From Candidatus Portnoybacteria bacterium CG_4_10_14_0_2_um_filter_44_20 (GTDB lineage: Bacteria > Patescibacteriota > Minisyncoccia > Portnoybacterales > GCA-002795985), in NCBI GenBank assembly GCA_002792395.1, contig PFOG01000038.1:1-7417 (forward strand): DNA of 7,417 bases, read 5' to 3'. Below, piece after piece: positions 1 to 4,989 of the stretch. Each line of letters opens with the position of its first letter. Within the stretch, counting starts at the first letter, position 1. A program made the translations under genes and the position numbers. The notes beneath the pieces are model-generated. The model had not been told where the DNA came from, searched no databases, and worked only from the letters and a program-made list of their open reading frames with translations.

Positions 1-2
1 GA

Positions 3-17
3 TCCGCCTTTGGCGGA
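3..17 (-). terminator. Short GC-rich hairpin, possible terminator or palindromic repeat
   Basis: TCCGCC (3-8) and GGCGGA (12-17) form a perfect 6-bp stem with a 3-nt loop, 20 bp past the stop codon of the minus-strand gene at 37-342. The position suits a terminator, but any U-tract on the minus strand would lie beyond the window edge. It also resembles other CCGCC/GGCGG palindromes in this window (1293-1326 and 4651-4820), so it may be a dispersed mini-palindrome instead. Confidence 0.35.
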
Positions 18-36
18 AAATCATAATTCCCAATTC

Positions 37-342
37 TCACTGGTTGAACGGACTTGCCTCCGTTGAAGTTTGATTCTCGAATAGATTATTAATTTCGGTT
101 TTGATGCCGCCGCTAACCTGCGGCCACTGATTTTTAATTTCTCGAACCGAATCTCCCACTTGCCCCGATACAGCGTCGAAATCCGACCCCCCTTTCGGTA
201 CCTCTTTTGCAGAGTAATCAAAGGCGATCACCCAAAAAAGCAAAATTAGGGCCATGCAGACAAAAACAGACAACCATAAAATCCGCACACGGACATAGCG
301 AGGTTTTTCCTGCAATTTTTCTATAAGCGAAATTATGTTCAT
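37..342 (-). CDS. Small single-pass membrane protein of unknown function
   Basis: This is a 101-residue protein whose family I do not recognise. Residues 1-20 are polar and basic (LIEKLQEKPRYVRVR). One strong hydrophobic helix spans about residues 21-41 (ILWLSVFVCMALILLFWVIA). The remaining 60 or so residues are polar, with an amphipathic stretch near 63-90 and an S/T/N-rich tail ending in FNQ. The cluster of basic residues before the helix predicts the N-terminus in the cytoplasm and the C-terminus outside. There is no lipobox or cleavage motif. The ATG at 340-342 is used because it gives the natural basic-then-hydrophobic N-terminus; no Shine-Dalgarno is visible upstream. It lies 87 bp downstream of the metallo-hydrolase gene on the same strand and is probably co-transcribed with it. 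It looks genuine because the hydrophobicity pattern is protein-like. Function is unknown. Confidence 0.7.
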   Translation of the reverse strand: MNIISLIEKLQEKPRYVRVRILWLSVFVCMALILLFWVIAFDYSAKEVPKGGSDFDAVSGQVGDSVREIKNQWPQVSGGIKTEINNLFENQTSTEASPFNQ

Positions 343-352
343 ACCGGGTAGC

Positions 353-414
353 AGAAATTCGACAATTTGGAGCGAATTTCTACATAAGTTTGCTTAGGAG
401 TTGAACCTCTAAGC
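353..414 (-). other. Two hairpins between the minus-strand genes
   Basis: AGAAATTC (353-360) and GAATTTCT (374-381) form an 8-bp inverted repeat with a 13-nt loop. GCTTAG (392-397) and CTAAGC (409-414) form a second, 6-bp stem. Both lie in the 87-bp gap between the hydrolase stop codon and the start of the membrane-protein gene. They could attenuate or process the transcript between the two genes. Neither has a clear T-tract, so neither is a textbook intrinsic terminator. Confidence 0.4.
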
Positions 415-429
415 CCAAAACTCTATTCT

Positions 430-1065
430 CTACGGTTTCATCATCACCACCTCAGTTGACTCCGGCAATAATTTCTTTTTCACCGTTATCTTATCAACCA
501 ACTCTTTCGAAGGCGCGCCCAACTCTTTTAAAAATTTATCCGCCGAATCAAGCTCGACCTTAAGATCGGGAAGCTTATAATGCATGGGAACTACCAACTT
601 TGGCTCAAGCTGATTAACTAAAGCGGCTGCCGTTGAAGCGTCAATAGTAGTCTTTCCTCCGACCGGAACAAATAGGATATCCACCCCTCCCAACGCCTCA
701 AGCTGCTCATCAGAAAGCTTTTCCTGGCCGAAATCTCCCAAATGACAAAGCCTGATCTCTTCAGATTCGATCAAATAAATCGTGTTTAATCCCCGCTCCT
801 GGCCCTGTTTTTGATCATGGAAACTCTCAACCCCCAGAATGCTAATTCCTTTTATCTCATACTCTCCCGGACCATCAACAATAAAAGGCTCGCCTCCGAT
901 GGCGCTAATATTATTATGATCTTCGTGCTGATGAGAAACACAAACAATATCGGCAGCAAAAGCAGGCGGCCTTAGGCCGATATTTTTTGCAAACGGATCA
1001 GTAACGATCGTTAAGGCGTTAGCAATAATCTTGAAACAAGATTGCCCGTACCAATTAATAACCAT
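430..1065 (-). CDS. Metallo-beta-lactamase-fold hydrolase, UlaG-like (COG2220 type)
   Basis: This 211-residue cytosolic protein has the metal-binding motifs of the metallo-beta-lactamase fold. The N-terminal strand WYGQSCFKI (5-13) and the TDPF turn (22-25) are typical of the UlaG/COG2220 branch. The signature H-x-H-x-D-H is H45-Q-H47-E-D49-H50. Further likely ligands are H83 (SFHD), the HLGD motif at 108-111 with D111, and H162 in VPMHY. This full set argues for an active dinuclear metal hydrolase. The length is typical of the compact family, about 210-230 residues. E. coli UlaG is an L-ascorbate-6-phosphate lactonase, but relatives act on varied substrates, including phosphodiesters, and the substrate here cannot be told from sequence. 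The start at 1063-1065 (MVINWYG) aligns with the family's first strand; no Shine-Dalgarno is visible. It is the first gene of a probable two-gene minus-strand unit and is divergent from the S1 gene. Confidence 0.85.
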   Translation of the reverse strand: MVINWYGQSCFKIIANALTIVTDPFAKNIGLRPPAFAADIVCVSHQHEDHNNISAIGGEPFIVDGPGEYEIKGISILGVESFHDQKQGQERGLNTIYLIESEEIRLCHLGDFGQEKLSDEQLEALGGVDILFVPVGGKTTIDASTAAALVNQLEPKLVVPMHYKLPDLKVELDSADKFLKELGAPSKELVDKITVKKKLLPESTEVVMMKP

Positions 1066-1088
1066 TTGGGCTGCGAGATGCGAAAAAA

Positions 1089-1178
1089 TACGAATATACG
1101 AAAATATATTTTCTTCAGCGGTTTTAGCGCAGCAAAAAACATGCTTTCGTATATTCGTAAGTAATTCGTATTTCGTAG
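1089..1178. repeat. A/T-rich inverted repeat with TTCGTA repeats
   Basis: TACGAATATACGAAA (1089-1103) is exactly complementary to TTTCGTATATTCGTA (1145-1159), a 15-bp perfect stem around a 41-nt loop. The right arm continues as ATTCGTA and TTTCGTA (1164-1177), so the TTCGTA unit recurs four times between 1146 and 1177. It stands just upstream of the hydrolase gene and could form a hairpin in its leader. It resembles the A/T-rich repeat at 6807-6856 in style (short tandem units plus inversion) but not in exact sequence. It may be a dispersed intergenic repeat. Confidence 0.65.
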
Positions 1179-1376
1179 CTTAATTATATCCCATAACACA
1201 ACCCTTGCCAAGCCCTATGTTTTCATGTAAGATGGATTTGAATCTAGAGCGCGTCAGGCTCCTTTTTTAATTGAGTCTGCGTTTTTACCAAAACCGCCAA
1301 GCTAATTATTAATTTTATCTGGCGGTAAATCTAAGTAATTTAATTTTTTACTATTTATTCGATTAATAATTATCTT

Positions 1377-1404
1377 TTGATAATTTTTGGTCGAATTCTA
1401 TATT
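1377..1404 (+). promoter_or_regulatory. Sigma70-type promoter for the S1 gene
   Basis: TTGATA (1377-1382) and TATATT (1399-1404) are separated by 16 bp and match the -35 and -10 consensus at five of six (TTGACA) and five of six (TATAAT) positions. Transcription starting about 7 nt after the -10 box would begin at about 1411, the A of the ATG chosen for the S1 gene. This predicts a leaderless or nearly leaderless mRNA, which fits the missing Shine-Dalgarno. The region is A/T-rich, so chance matches are possible. Confidence 0.55.
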
Positions 1405-1410
1405 CTAGGC

Positions 1411-2304
1411 ATGAAAAAAGATAACCAACAACAGCCAATGGCCAAAGACCTTCTCTTGGCCTCAATCAATACTATAAAAGAGAGCCAAATCTTAGAGGGA
1501 AAAATAATCGAGGCGAATAAAAGCAATATTTTTATTGACTTCGGCGCGCTCGGAACCGGAATAGTCTTGGGCCGGGAAATAAAAGACAATCCCTCTTTAG
1601 TAAAAGAACTGAAAGTCGGACAAACCATCAGCTGCGTCGTCCTCGAGTCCGAAAACGAAAATGGTTATATTGAAGTATCAATTAAGGAGGCCGACCGAGA
1701 ACTGTCTTGGACCAAACTTGAAGAGCTTAAAAATACCAGCCGCAATGCGTTGGCCAAAGTTATCCAGGCCAATCGAGGAGGATTACTGGTTAGCCTGTTG
1801 GACCAAAAAGGATTTTTGCCCGTTTCCCAACTTTCCCCGGAACACTACCCCCGAGTTGATGGCGGAGACAAAGAGAAAATCCTTAAAGAGCTCAATAAGT
1901 TCGTCGGCAAAGACCTAAAGGTAAAAGTCATTGACCTTGATCCCAGAGAAGAGAAGCTAATCGTTTCTGAAAAAGCGCTCAACAAAGAAGAAGTTGAAGA
2001 GATCATGAAATATTTCGCGCTAGACGGAGTGTTTGAAGGTACCGTTTCTGCGGTAACCGACTTCGGGGCTTTCGTTCGGCTATCTCCGGAAGAGGGCGCA
2101 AAGGCGCCGGAAACGGAAGGGCTAATTCATATTTCTGAATTAGATTGGCAATTGGTCAGAGATCCAAGGGAAATTCTGCAAGAAGGAGAAAAAGTCAAAG
2201 TTAAAATTGTCGGTTTTTATCAAGGCAGGCCGGCTCTCTCCCTCAAGGCGCTAAAAGAGAGACCCCAGATAAAGACAGAAAAAAACGAAGAGCGCGAAAA
2301 GTAA
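1411..2304 (+). CDS. rpsA: Ribosomal protein S1-like protein with three S1 domains
   Basis: This 297-residue RNA-binding protein most likely serves as small-subunit protein S1, which helps the ribosome capture mRNA. Three S1 (OB-fold) repeats are visible: about 26-93 (LEGKIIEANKSNIFIDFG), about 108-189 (with GFLPVSQLSP at 134-143), and about 205-281 (VFEGTVSAVTDFGAFVRL then EGLIHISELDW). The third is the best conserved. The C-terminal tail is highly charged (KTEKNEEREK). Proteobacterial S1 has six repeats, so this is a short form as found in reduced genomes. The ATG at 1411 is chosen because the promoter's predicted start point coincides with it. A TTG at 1387 would overlap the promoter, and an ATG at 1438 would cut only a polar leader. 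ftsH follows after 30 bp and is probably in the same operon. A general S1-domain RNA-binding protein is the alternative reading. Confidence 0.88.
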   Translation: MKKDNQQQPMAKDLLLASINTIKESQILEGKIIEANKSNIFIDFGALGTGIVLGREIKDNPSLVKELKVGQTISCVVLESENENGYIEVSIKEADRELSWTKLEELKNTSRNALAKVIQANRGGLLVSLLDQKGFLPVSQLSPEHYPRVDGGDKEKILKELNKFVGKDLKVKVIDLDPREEKLIVSEKALNKEEVEEIMKYFALDGVFEGTVSAVTDFGAFVRLSPEEGAKAPETEGLIHISELDWQLVRDPREILQEGEKVKVKIVGFYQGRPALSLKALKERPQIKTEKNEEREK

Positions 2305-2334
2305 TATAGAAGAAACCTCATTATTTTATATAAT

Positions 2335-4236
2335 ATGGCAAAGAATCTTATCAAAAATATCATCTATATAATCGCTATATTTTTTTTGATCGCGGTTGTT
2401 TTCTCCCCATGGATGCAGACAAAAGAACAACCCAAAACAATAGGCCTAACAGAGCTGGTTAGCCAAATCAACCAAGAGAAAATCGACCACATTATCGTCA
2501 ACGGCAGCGACCTGGAAATCACCGCCAAAGACAACTCGAAAGAAATCTCGCGCAAAGAAGACGAATCGTCTCTCACCGACACTCTCAAAAATTATGGCGT
2601 TGACCCGCAAAAGTTAGACCAAGTCCAAATTGAAATTCAAAACGACAATAGTTTTAAATTCTGGGGAACAATTATCATCACCACCATCCTGCCAATTTTA
2701 ATTATTGGTTTCTTCTTGTGGTATATGCTCCGCCAGGCGCAACGAGGAGCTAATCAAGCCTTTCTTTTTACCAAATCAATGGCTCGCGTAATTATGCCGG
2801 AAGATGACAAGGGAATACGCAAAGTCACTTTTAAAGATGTCGCTGGACTCAAAGAGGCCAAAGAGGAATTAATGGAAATTGTCGAATTCCTTAAAAGCCC
2901 CCAAAAATTCATCAAGATGGGCGCTAAAATCCCAAAGGGCGTTTTACTGATCGGCCCCCCCGGCTGCGGCAAAACCCTTTTGGCCAAAGCGGTTGCCAAC
3001 GAAGCCAATGTTCCATTCTTTAATATCTCGGGCTCAGAATTCATTGAACTGTTTGTCGGCGTCGGCAGCGCCAGGGTCCGGGATCTTTTCCGAACCGCCA
3101 AAAAGAACGCGCCTTGTTTGGTTTTTGTCGACGAGCTGGACGCTATTGGAAGGCATCGGGGCGCCGGATTGGGTGGCGGACACGACGAACGGGAACAAAC
3201 ATTAAATCAAATCCTGGTTGAAATGGACGGCTTTGAACCAAACAGCGGCGTAGTCGTCATCAGCGCCACTAACCGCCCCGACATTCTCGACCCGGCGCTC
3301 TTAAGACCCGGCCGTTTTGATCGCCGCGTTCTTTTAGACCTCCCGGACATTAATGACCGCGAACAAATTCTTAGGGTACACGGCCAAGATAAACCCATGG
3401 AAAACAATGTTGACTTGCGTCAGATCGCCGAGCGAACACCGGGTTTTTCCGGCGCTGATTTGGCCAACTTGATGAACGAAGCGGCGATTCTCGCGGCCAG
3501 AAAAAATAAAAAATCCATCGGCCAGCTGGAATTAATCGACTCGATAGAAAAAGTACTTTTGGGTCCGGAAAGAAAAAGCCATATTCTATCCCTAAAGGAA
3601 AAGGAAATTACCGCCTATCATGAAGCCGGCCACGCTCTGGTTGCCCATATTCTGCCCAACGTCGACCCGGTCAGAAAAATTTCCATTATTGCCCGTGGTC
3701 GCGCCGCTGGCTACACTCTCAAGCTTCCCATTGAAGACAAACATTTGCACAGCCGTTCCGAATTCCTTGAAGAATTATCGGTCTTGCTGGCCGGATTTAC
3801 GTCGGAAAAACTTGTCTTTAATGAAATAACCACTGGCGCCGCTAACGACTTAGAGAGAGCGAGCGACCTGGCTCGCCAAATTGTCACCCAATATGGCATG
3901 AGCGAAAAAATTGGGCCGATTACTTTCGGCAACAGAGAGGAAATGGTCTTTCTTGGCAAAGAAATTGCCACTGAAAAAGATTATTCGGAAAAAGTAGCGA
4001 CGGAAATAGACGAAGAGGTATCTCGCTTAATTCATGATGCCCAACGAAATGCCGCGAAAATCATTACCGAAAAAAGAAATCTACTCAATAAAATTGCCCA
4101 GCGGCTTATTGAAAAAGAAACGATTGAAAAAGAGGAGTTTGAGGAATTGATGAAAGAGGTTGGCGCGACAAAAACAAAACAGACTAAATCGTCTAAGACC
4201 CGCCAGACAAAAGCCGCTGACCAAACGCCACTCTAA
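2335..4236 (+). CDS. ftsH: ATP-dependent zinc metalloprotease FtsH
   Basis: This is a 633-residue membrane-anchored AAA+ protease that extracts and degrades misassembled membrane proteins and short-lived regulators as a hexamer. Transmembrane helices lie at about 6-25 and 110-131, with an extracytoplasmic FtsH domain of roughly 85 residues between them. The AAA module starts near VTFKDVAG (164-171). Walker A is GPPGCGKT (207-214), with Cys where Thr is usual. The pore loop is F240-V241-G242 and Walker B is LVFVDELDA (D266, E267). The second region of homology runs from ATNRPD to [10 protein letters not shown] (311-330), with arginine fingers R327 and R330. The zinc site is HEAGH (429-433), and D505 in NDLERA is the likely third ligand. 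All catalytic parts are present. Length is normal, ending in a K/T/Q-rich tail (611-633). The start gives the expected short N-terminus before helix 1; no Shine-Dalgarno is seen. Confidence 0.97.
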   Translation: MAKNLIKNIIYIIAIFFLIAVVFSPWMQTKEQPKTIGLTELVSQINQEKIDHIIVNGSDLEITAKDNSKEISRKEDESSLTDTLKNYGVDPQKLDQVQIEIQNDNSFKFWGTIIITTILPILIIGFFLWYMLRQAQRGANQAFLFTKSMARVIMPEDDKGIRKVTFKDVAGLKEAKEELMEIVEFLKSPQKFIKMGAKIPKGVLLIGPPGCGKTLLAKAVANEANVPFFNISGSEFIELFVGVGSARVRDLFRTAKKNAPCLVFVDELDAIGRHRGAGLGGGHDEREQTLNQILVEMDGFEPNSGVVVISATNRPDILDPALLRPGRFDRRVLLDLPDINDREQILRVHGQDKPMENNVDLRQIAERTPGFSGADLANLMNEAAILAARKNKKSIGQLELIDSIEKVLLGPERKSHILSLKEKEITAYHEAGHALVAHILPNVDPVRKISIIARGRAAGYTLKLPIEDKHLHSRSEFLEELSVLLAGFTSEKLVFNEITTGAANDLERASDLARQIVTQYGMSEKIGPITFGNREEMVFLGKEIATEKDYSEKVATEIDEEVSRLIHDAQRNAAKIITEKRNLLNKIAQRLIEKETIEKEEFEELMKEVGATKTKQTKSSKTRQTKAADQTPL

Positions 4237-4294
4237 TCAATCCGCTACCTTCTTGCCAGCCTCGAATCTGTTCGCCCGCGAAAAGGACGGCGAT

Positions 4295-4312
4295 CCGCAT
4301 TCGGGGTTTTTT
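4295..4312 (+). terminator. Weak candidate terminator after ftsH
   Basis: CCG (4295-4297) and CGG (4302-4304) can pair around CATT, followed by GG and a run of six T (4307-4312). A longer-range partner for CGGG exists as CCCG at 4275-4278. The T-run and its location 70 bp after the ftsH stop suit an intrinsic terminator. The stem is too short to be confident. Confidence 0.25.
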
Positions 4313-4325
4313 GATAGAGTTACTT

Positions 4326-4428
4326 CGTTAGAAGTTTTGATTATCTTTCGATAACGCGCGACCCAAGCCAAAAAGCGGCTTCGTTTTCTGATTTGTGAAA
4401 TAAAAGTAGTTTTGCTGAACTTCTAACG
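4326..4428. repeat. 11-bp inverted repeat spanning about 100 bp
   Basis: CGTTAGAAGTT (4326-4336) is exactly complementary to AACTTCTAACG (4418-4428), enclosing 81 nt. Inside, TTATC and GATAA form a small local stem, giving a nested fold. It sits immediately before the tRNA cluster, either as part of a structured leader or as the ends of a small element. No function is assigned. Confidence 0.5.
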
Positions 4429-4478
4429 TGGTTTACTTTTTCTCTTTTTTGGTTTATTGTGGTAAAAAGAAAGGGTGA

Positions 4479-4550
4479 CGGTCCGTAGCTCAATGGCAGA
4501 GCCGTCGTCTTATACACGACTGGTTGTAGGTTCGAATCCTACCGGACCGA
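4479..4550 (+). tRNA. tRNA-Ile, anticodon UAU
   Basis: This 72-nt cloverleaf pairs completely. The acceptor stem is CGGTCCG (4479-4485) with CGGACCG (4543-4549), and A73 is at 4550. The D stem is GCTC/GAGC (4488-4491, 4499-4502) with a short 7-nt loop. The anticodon stem is GTCGT/ACGAC (4504-4508, 4516-4520) around the loop CTTATAC. The T arm is GTAGG-TTCGAAT-CCTAC (4526-4542). Loop numbering gives U33, anticodon UAU at 4511-4513 and A37, as expected for an AUA (Ile) decoder. CCA is not encoded. Most bacteria read AUA with a CAU anticodon modified to lysidine by TilS; a UAU version is uncommon. The C1-G72 end pair is also unusual for tRNA-Ile. The structure is intact, so the gene looks functional. 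Confidence 0.85.
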
Positions 4551-4566
4551 CAGCGAGGCAGGCGGG

Positions 4567-4611
4567 TACACGACCGGTTCCAGGTTCCAGGTTCGAGCCC
4601 TGGCACGCCCA
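4567..4611 (+). pseudogene. 3' half of a tRNA, probably tRNA-Val(UAC)
   Basis: The fragment starts at what would be anticodon position 34 (TAC, then AC, then GACC). It continues through a T arm CCAGG-TTCGAGC-CCTGG (4587-4603) and acceptor strand CACGCCC (4604-4610) with A73. A complete gene would need a 5' strand GGGCGTG, which is not found nearby. Before the T arm the heptamer TTCCAGG is duplicated, giving an extra 7 nt. The bases before the anticodon (GGCGGG) are palindrome-type sequence, not tRNA. Anticodon identity is inferred from the half-loop only. Confidence 0.6.
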
Positions 4612-4635
4612 CCCGCGTTGATCGCATTTATATTC

Positions 4636-4650
4636 GGGCGTATAGCTCAG
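4636..4650 (+). pseudogene. 5' end of a tRNA, cut in the D arm
   Basis: GGGCGTA (4636-4642), TA, GCTC and AG match positions 1-15 of a tRNA: acceptor strand, bases 8-9 and the first D-stem strand. The sequence then turns into a CTTGCCCGCC palindrome arm. The acceptor strand is exactly complementary to TACGCCC in the downstream 3' fragments at 4849-4855 and 4966-4972. It is probably the displaced front of the same gene. Confidence 0.55.
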
Positions 4651-4668
4651 GCTTGCCCGCCAAAATTT

Positions 4669-4705
4669 GGGCTCGTAGCTCAGTTGGTTAGAGCGCTTCG
4701 TTGAT
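4669..4705 (+). pseudogene. 5' half of a tRNA ending at the anticodon (GAU, Ile-like)
   Basis: The acceptor strand is GGGCTCG (4669-4675), followed by TA. The D arm GCTC-AGTTGGTTA-GAGC (4678-4694) is intact, and the 5' anticodon stem CTTCG is at 4696-4700. The loop begins TT and then GAT (4703-4705), as in tRNA-Ile(GAU). After the anticodon the expected CGAAG stem strand is absent and palindrome sequence (CACCCGCC) begins. No CGAGCCC acceptor strand follows in a tRNA context. As it stands it cannot form a tRNA, unless a matching 3' half exists elsewhere and is joined in trans. Confidence 0.65.
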
Positions 4706-4723
4706 TCACCCGCCAAAAATTTT

Positions 4724-4797
4724 GGACGGTTAGCTCAGTTGGTTAGAGCGTTCGCTTGACATGCGAAAGGTCACAGGTTCAAATCCTGTACCGTCCA
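4724..4797 (+). tRNA. tRNA-Val, anticodon GAC
   Basis: This is a complete 74-nt cloverleaf. The acceptor stem is GGACGGT (4724-4730) with ACCGTCC (4790-4796), with A73 at 4797. The D stem is GCTC/GAGC with loop AGTTGGTTA. The anticodon stem is TTCGC/GCGAA around TTGACAT, giving GAC at 4758-4760. The variable loop is AGGTC and the T arm is ACAGG-TTCAAAT-CCTGT (4773-4789). CCA is not encoded. It reads GUC and GUU. It is the only intact gene inside the debris; its acceptor strand begins directly at the edge of a CCCGCC-type palindrome. Confidence 0.93.
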
Positions 4798-4815
4798 CTT
4801 CCAAAATTTGGGCGG

Positions 4816-4856
4816 GCAAGTCGACGAGGTCTCCCGTTCGAGCCGGGATACGCCCA
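4816..4856 (+). pseudogene. 3' half of a tRNA with TACGCCC acceptor strand
   Basis: GCAAG (4816-4820) may be the 3' anticodon-stem strand. The sequence TCGACGAGGTC follows where a 5-nt variable loop would be expected. The T arm TCCCG-TTCGAGC-CGGGA (4832-4848), acceptor strand TACGCCC (4849-4855) and A73 are perfect. The 5' partner GGGCGTA is 180 bp upstream at 4636. The amino acid cannot be assigned because the anticodon is lost. Confidence 0.6.
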
Positions 4857-4879
4857 CTGCCAAAATTGAGGTCAGAGCG

Positions 4880-4956
4880 CCCCGCAGGCATTGCGGGGAG
4901 GGCGAAGTTTATCCTGAGCCTGCCGAATCCTTCGATAAACTCAGGATAAAGGATTC
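4880..4956. repeat. Palindromic element within tRNA debris
   Basis: This is a compound hairpin unit. CCCCGCA (4880-4886) pairs with TGCGGGG (4892-4898). TTTATCCTGAG (4908-4918) pairs with CTCAGGATAAA (4940-4950). GAATCCTT (4925-4932) pairs alternatively with AAGGATTC (4949-4956). The ATCCTGA core and the GAAGG-type internal sequence resemble the element inside the pseudouridine synthase gene (6436-6515), suggesting one dispersed family. Its right end runs straight into a copy of a tRNA 3' end. Confidence 0.65.
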
Positions 4957-4973
4957 GAGCCGGGATACGCCCA
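4954..4973 (+). pseudogene. Second copy of the TACGCCC tRNA 3' end
   Basis: Positions 4954-4975 are identical, 22 of 22, to 4837-4858. They cover the T loop, 3' T-stem strand, acceptor strand, A73 and two flanking bases. The 5' T-stem strand is replaced by the end of the palindromic element (AAAGGA), so the T arm cannot form. This looks like a duplicated tRNA tail generated when the element inserted. Confidence 0.6.
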
Positions 4974-4989
4974 CTTATCAAAAAACAAA

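Larger units (their letters stand above)
1066..1410. other. Divergent intergenic region, 345 bp
   Basis: No gene is supported on either strand. The left third holds the A/T-rich inverted repeat listed at 1089-1178. The middle contains ACCGCCA (1293-1299) and TGGCGGT (1320-1326), a 7-bp inverted repeat with a 20-nt A/T-rich loop, resembling other CCGCC palindromes in the window. The right end holds the S1-gene promoter at 1377-1404. The start of the hydrolase transcript must also lie here, but I see no convincing -35/-10 pair on the minus strand. Confidence 0.6.
4237..4478. other. Gene-free 242-bp region between ftsH and the tRNA cluster
   Basis: No protein gene or recognisable RNA family is seen. 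It holds a weak terminator candidate (4295-4312), an 11-bp long-range inverted repeat (4326-4428), and a small TTATC/GATAA hairpin at about 4340-4353. I looked for tmRNA, RNase P RNA and SRP RNA hallmarks and did not find them. The promoter of the tRNA at 4479 should lie near the right end, but no convincing -35/-10 pair stands out. Confidence 0.55.
4651..4820. repeat. Segment bounded by 10-bp inverted CCCGCC repeats
   Basis: CTTGCCCGCC (4652-4661) and GGCGGGCAAG (4811-4820) are perfect inverted copies. Each is joined to a CCAAAATTTGGG core (4660-4671 and 4801-4812). A third, diverged copy, CCCGCCAAAAATTTTGG (4709-4725), lies between them directly before the tRNA-Val. Enclosed are a truncated tRNA and an intact tRNA-Val. 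The outer flanks carry complementary tRNA acceptor strands, so the segment appears inserted into, or recombined with, one tRNA gene. Part of CTTGC/GCAAG could itself be a former anticodon stem. Confidence 0.55.

Noticed and set aside
376..414. tRNA T-arm-like sequence (GGTTCAACTCC on the minus strand)
   Set aside because: Only three T-stem pairs form, and no acceptor, D or anticodon arm can be fitted around it.
1247..1268. GAGC...GCTC hairpin followed by six T, terminator-like on the plus strand
   Set aside because: The stem is only 4 bp and no plus-strand gene ends upstream of it.
2329..2337. Perfect TATAAT directly in front of the ftsH ATG
   Set aside because: A start about 7 nt later would fall inside the coding region and miss the ATG, there is no -35 match at the right distance, and the spot is A/T-rich. 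Transcription from the S1 promoter explains ftsH.
4237..4478. Possible tmRNA, RNase P RNA or SRP RNA gene
   Set aside because: None of the conserved core sequences or long stems of these RNAs could be found.
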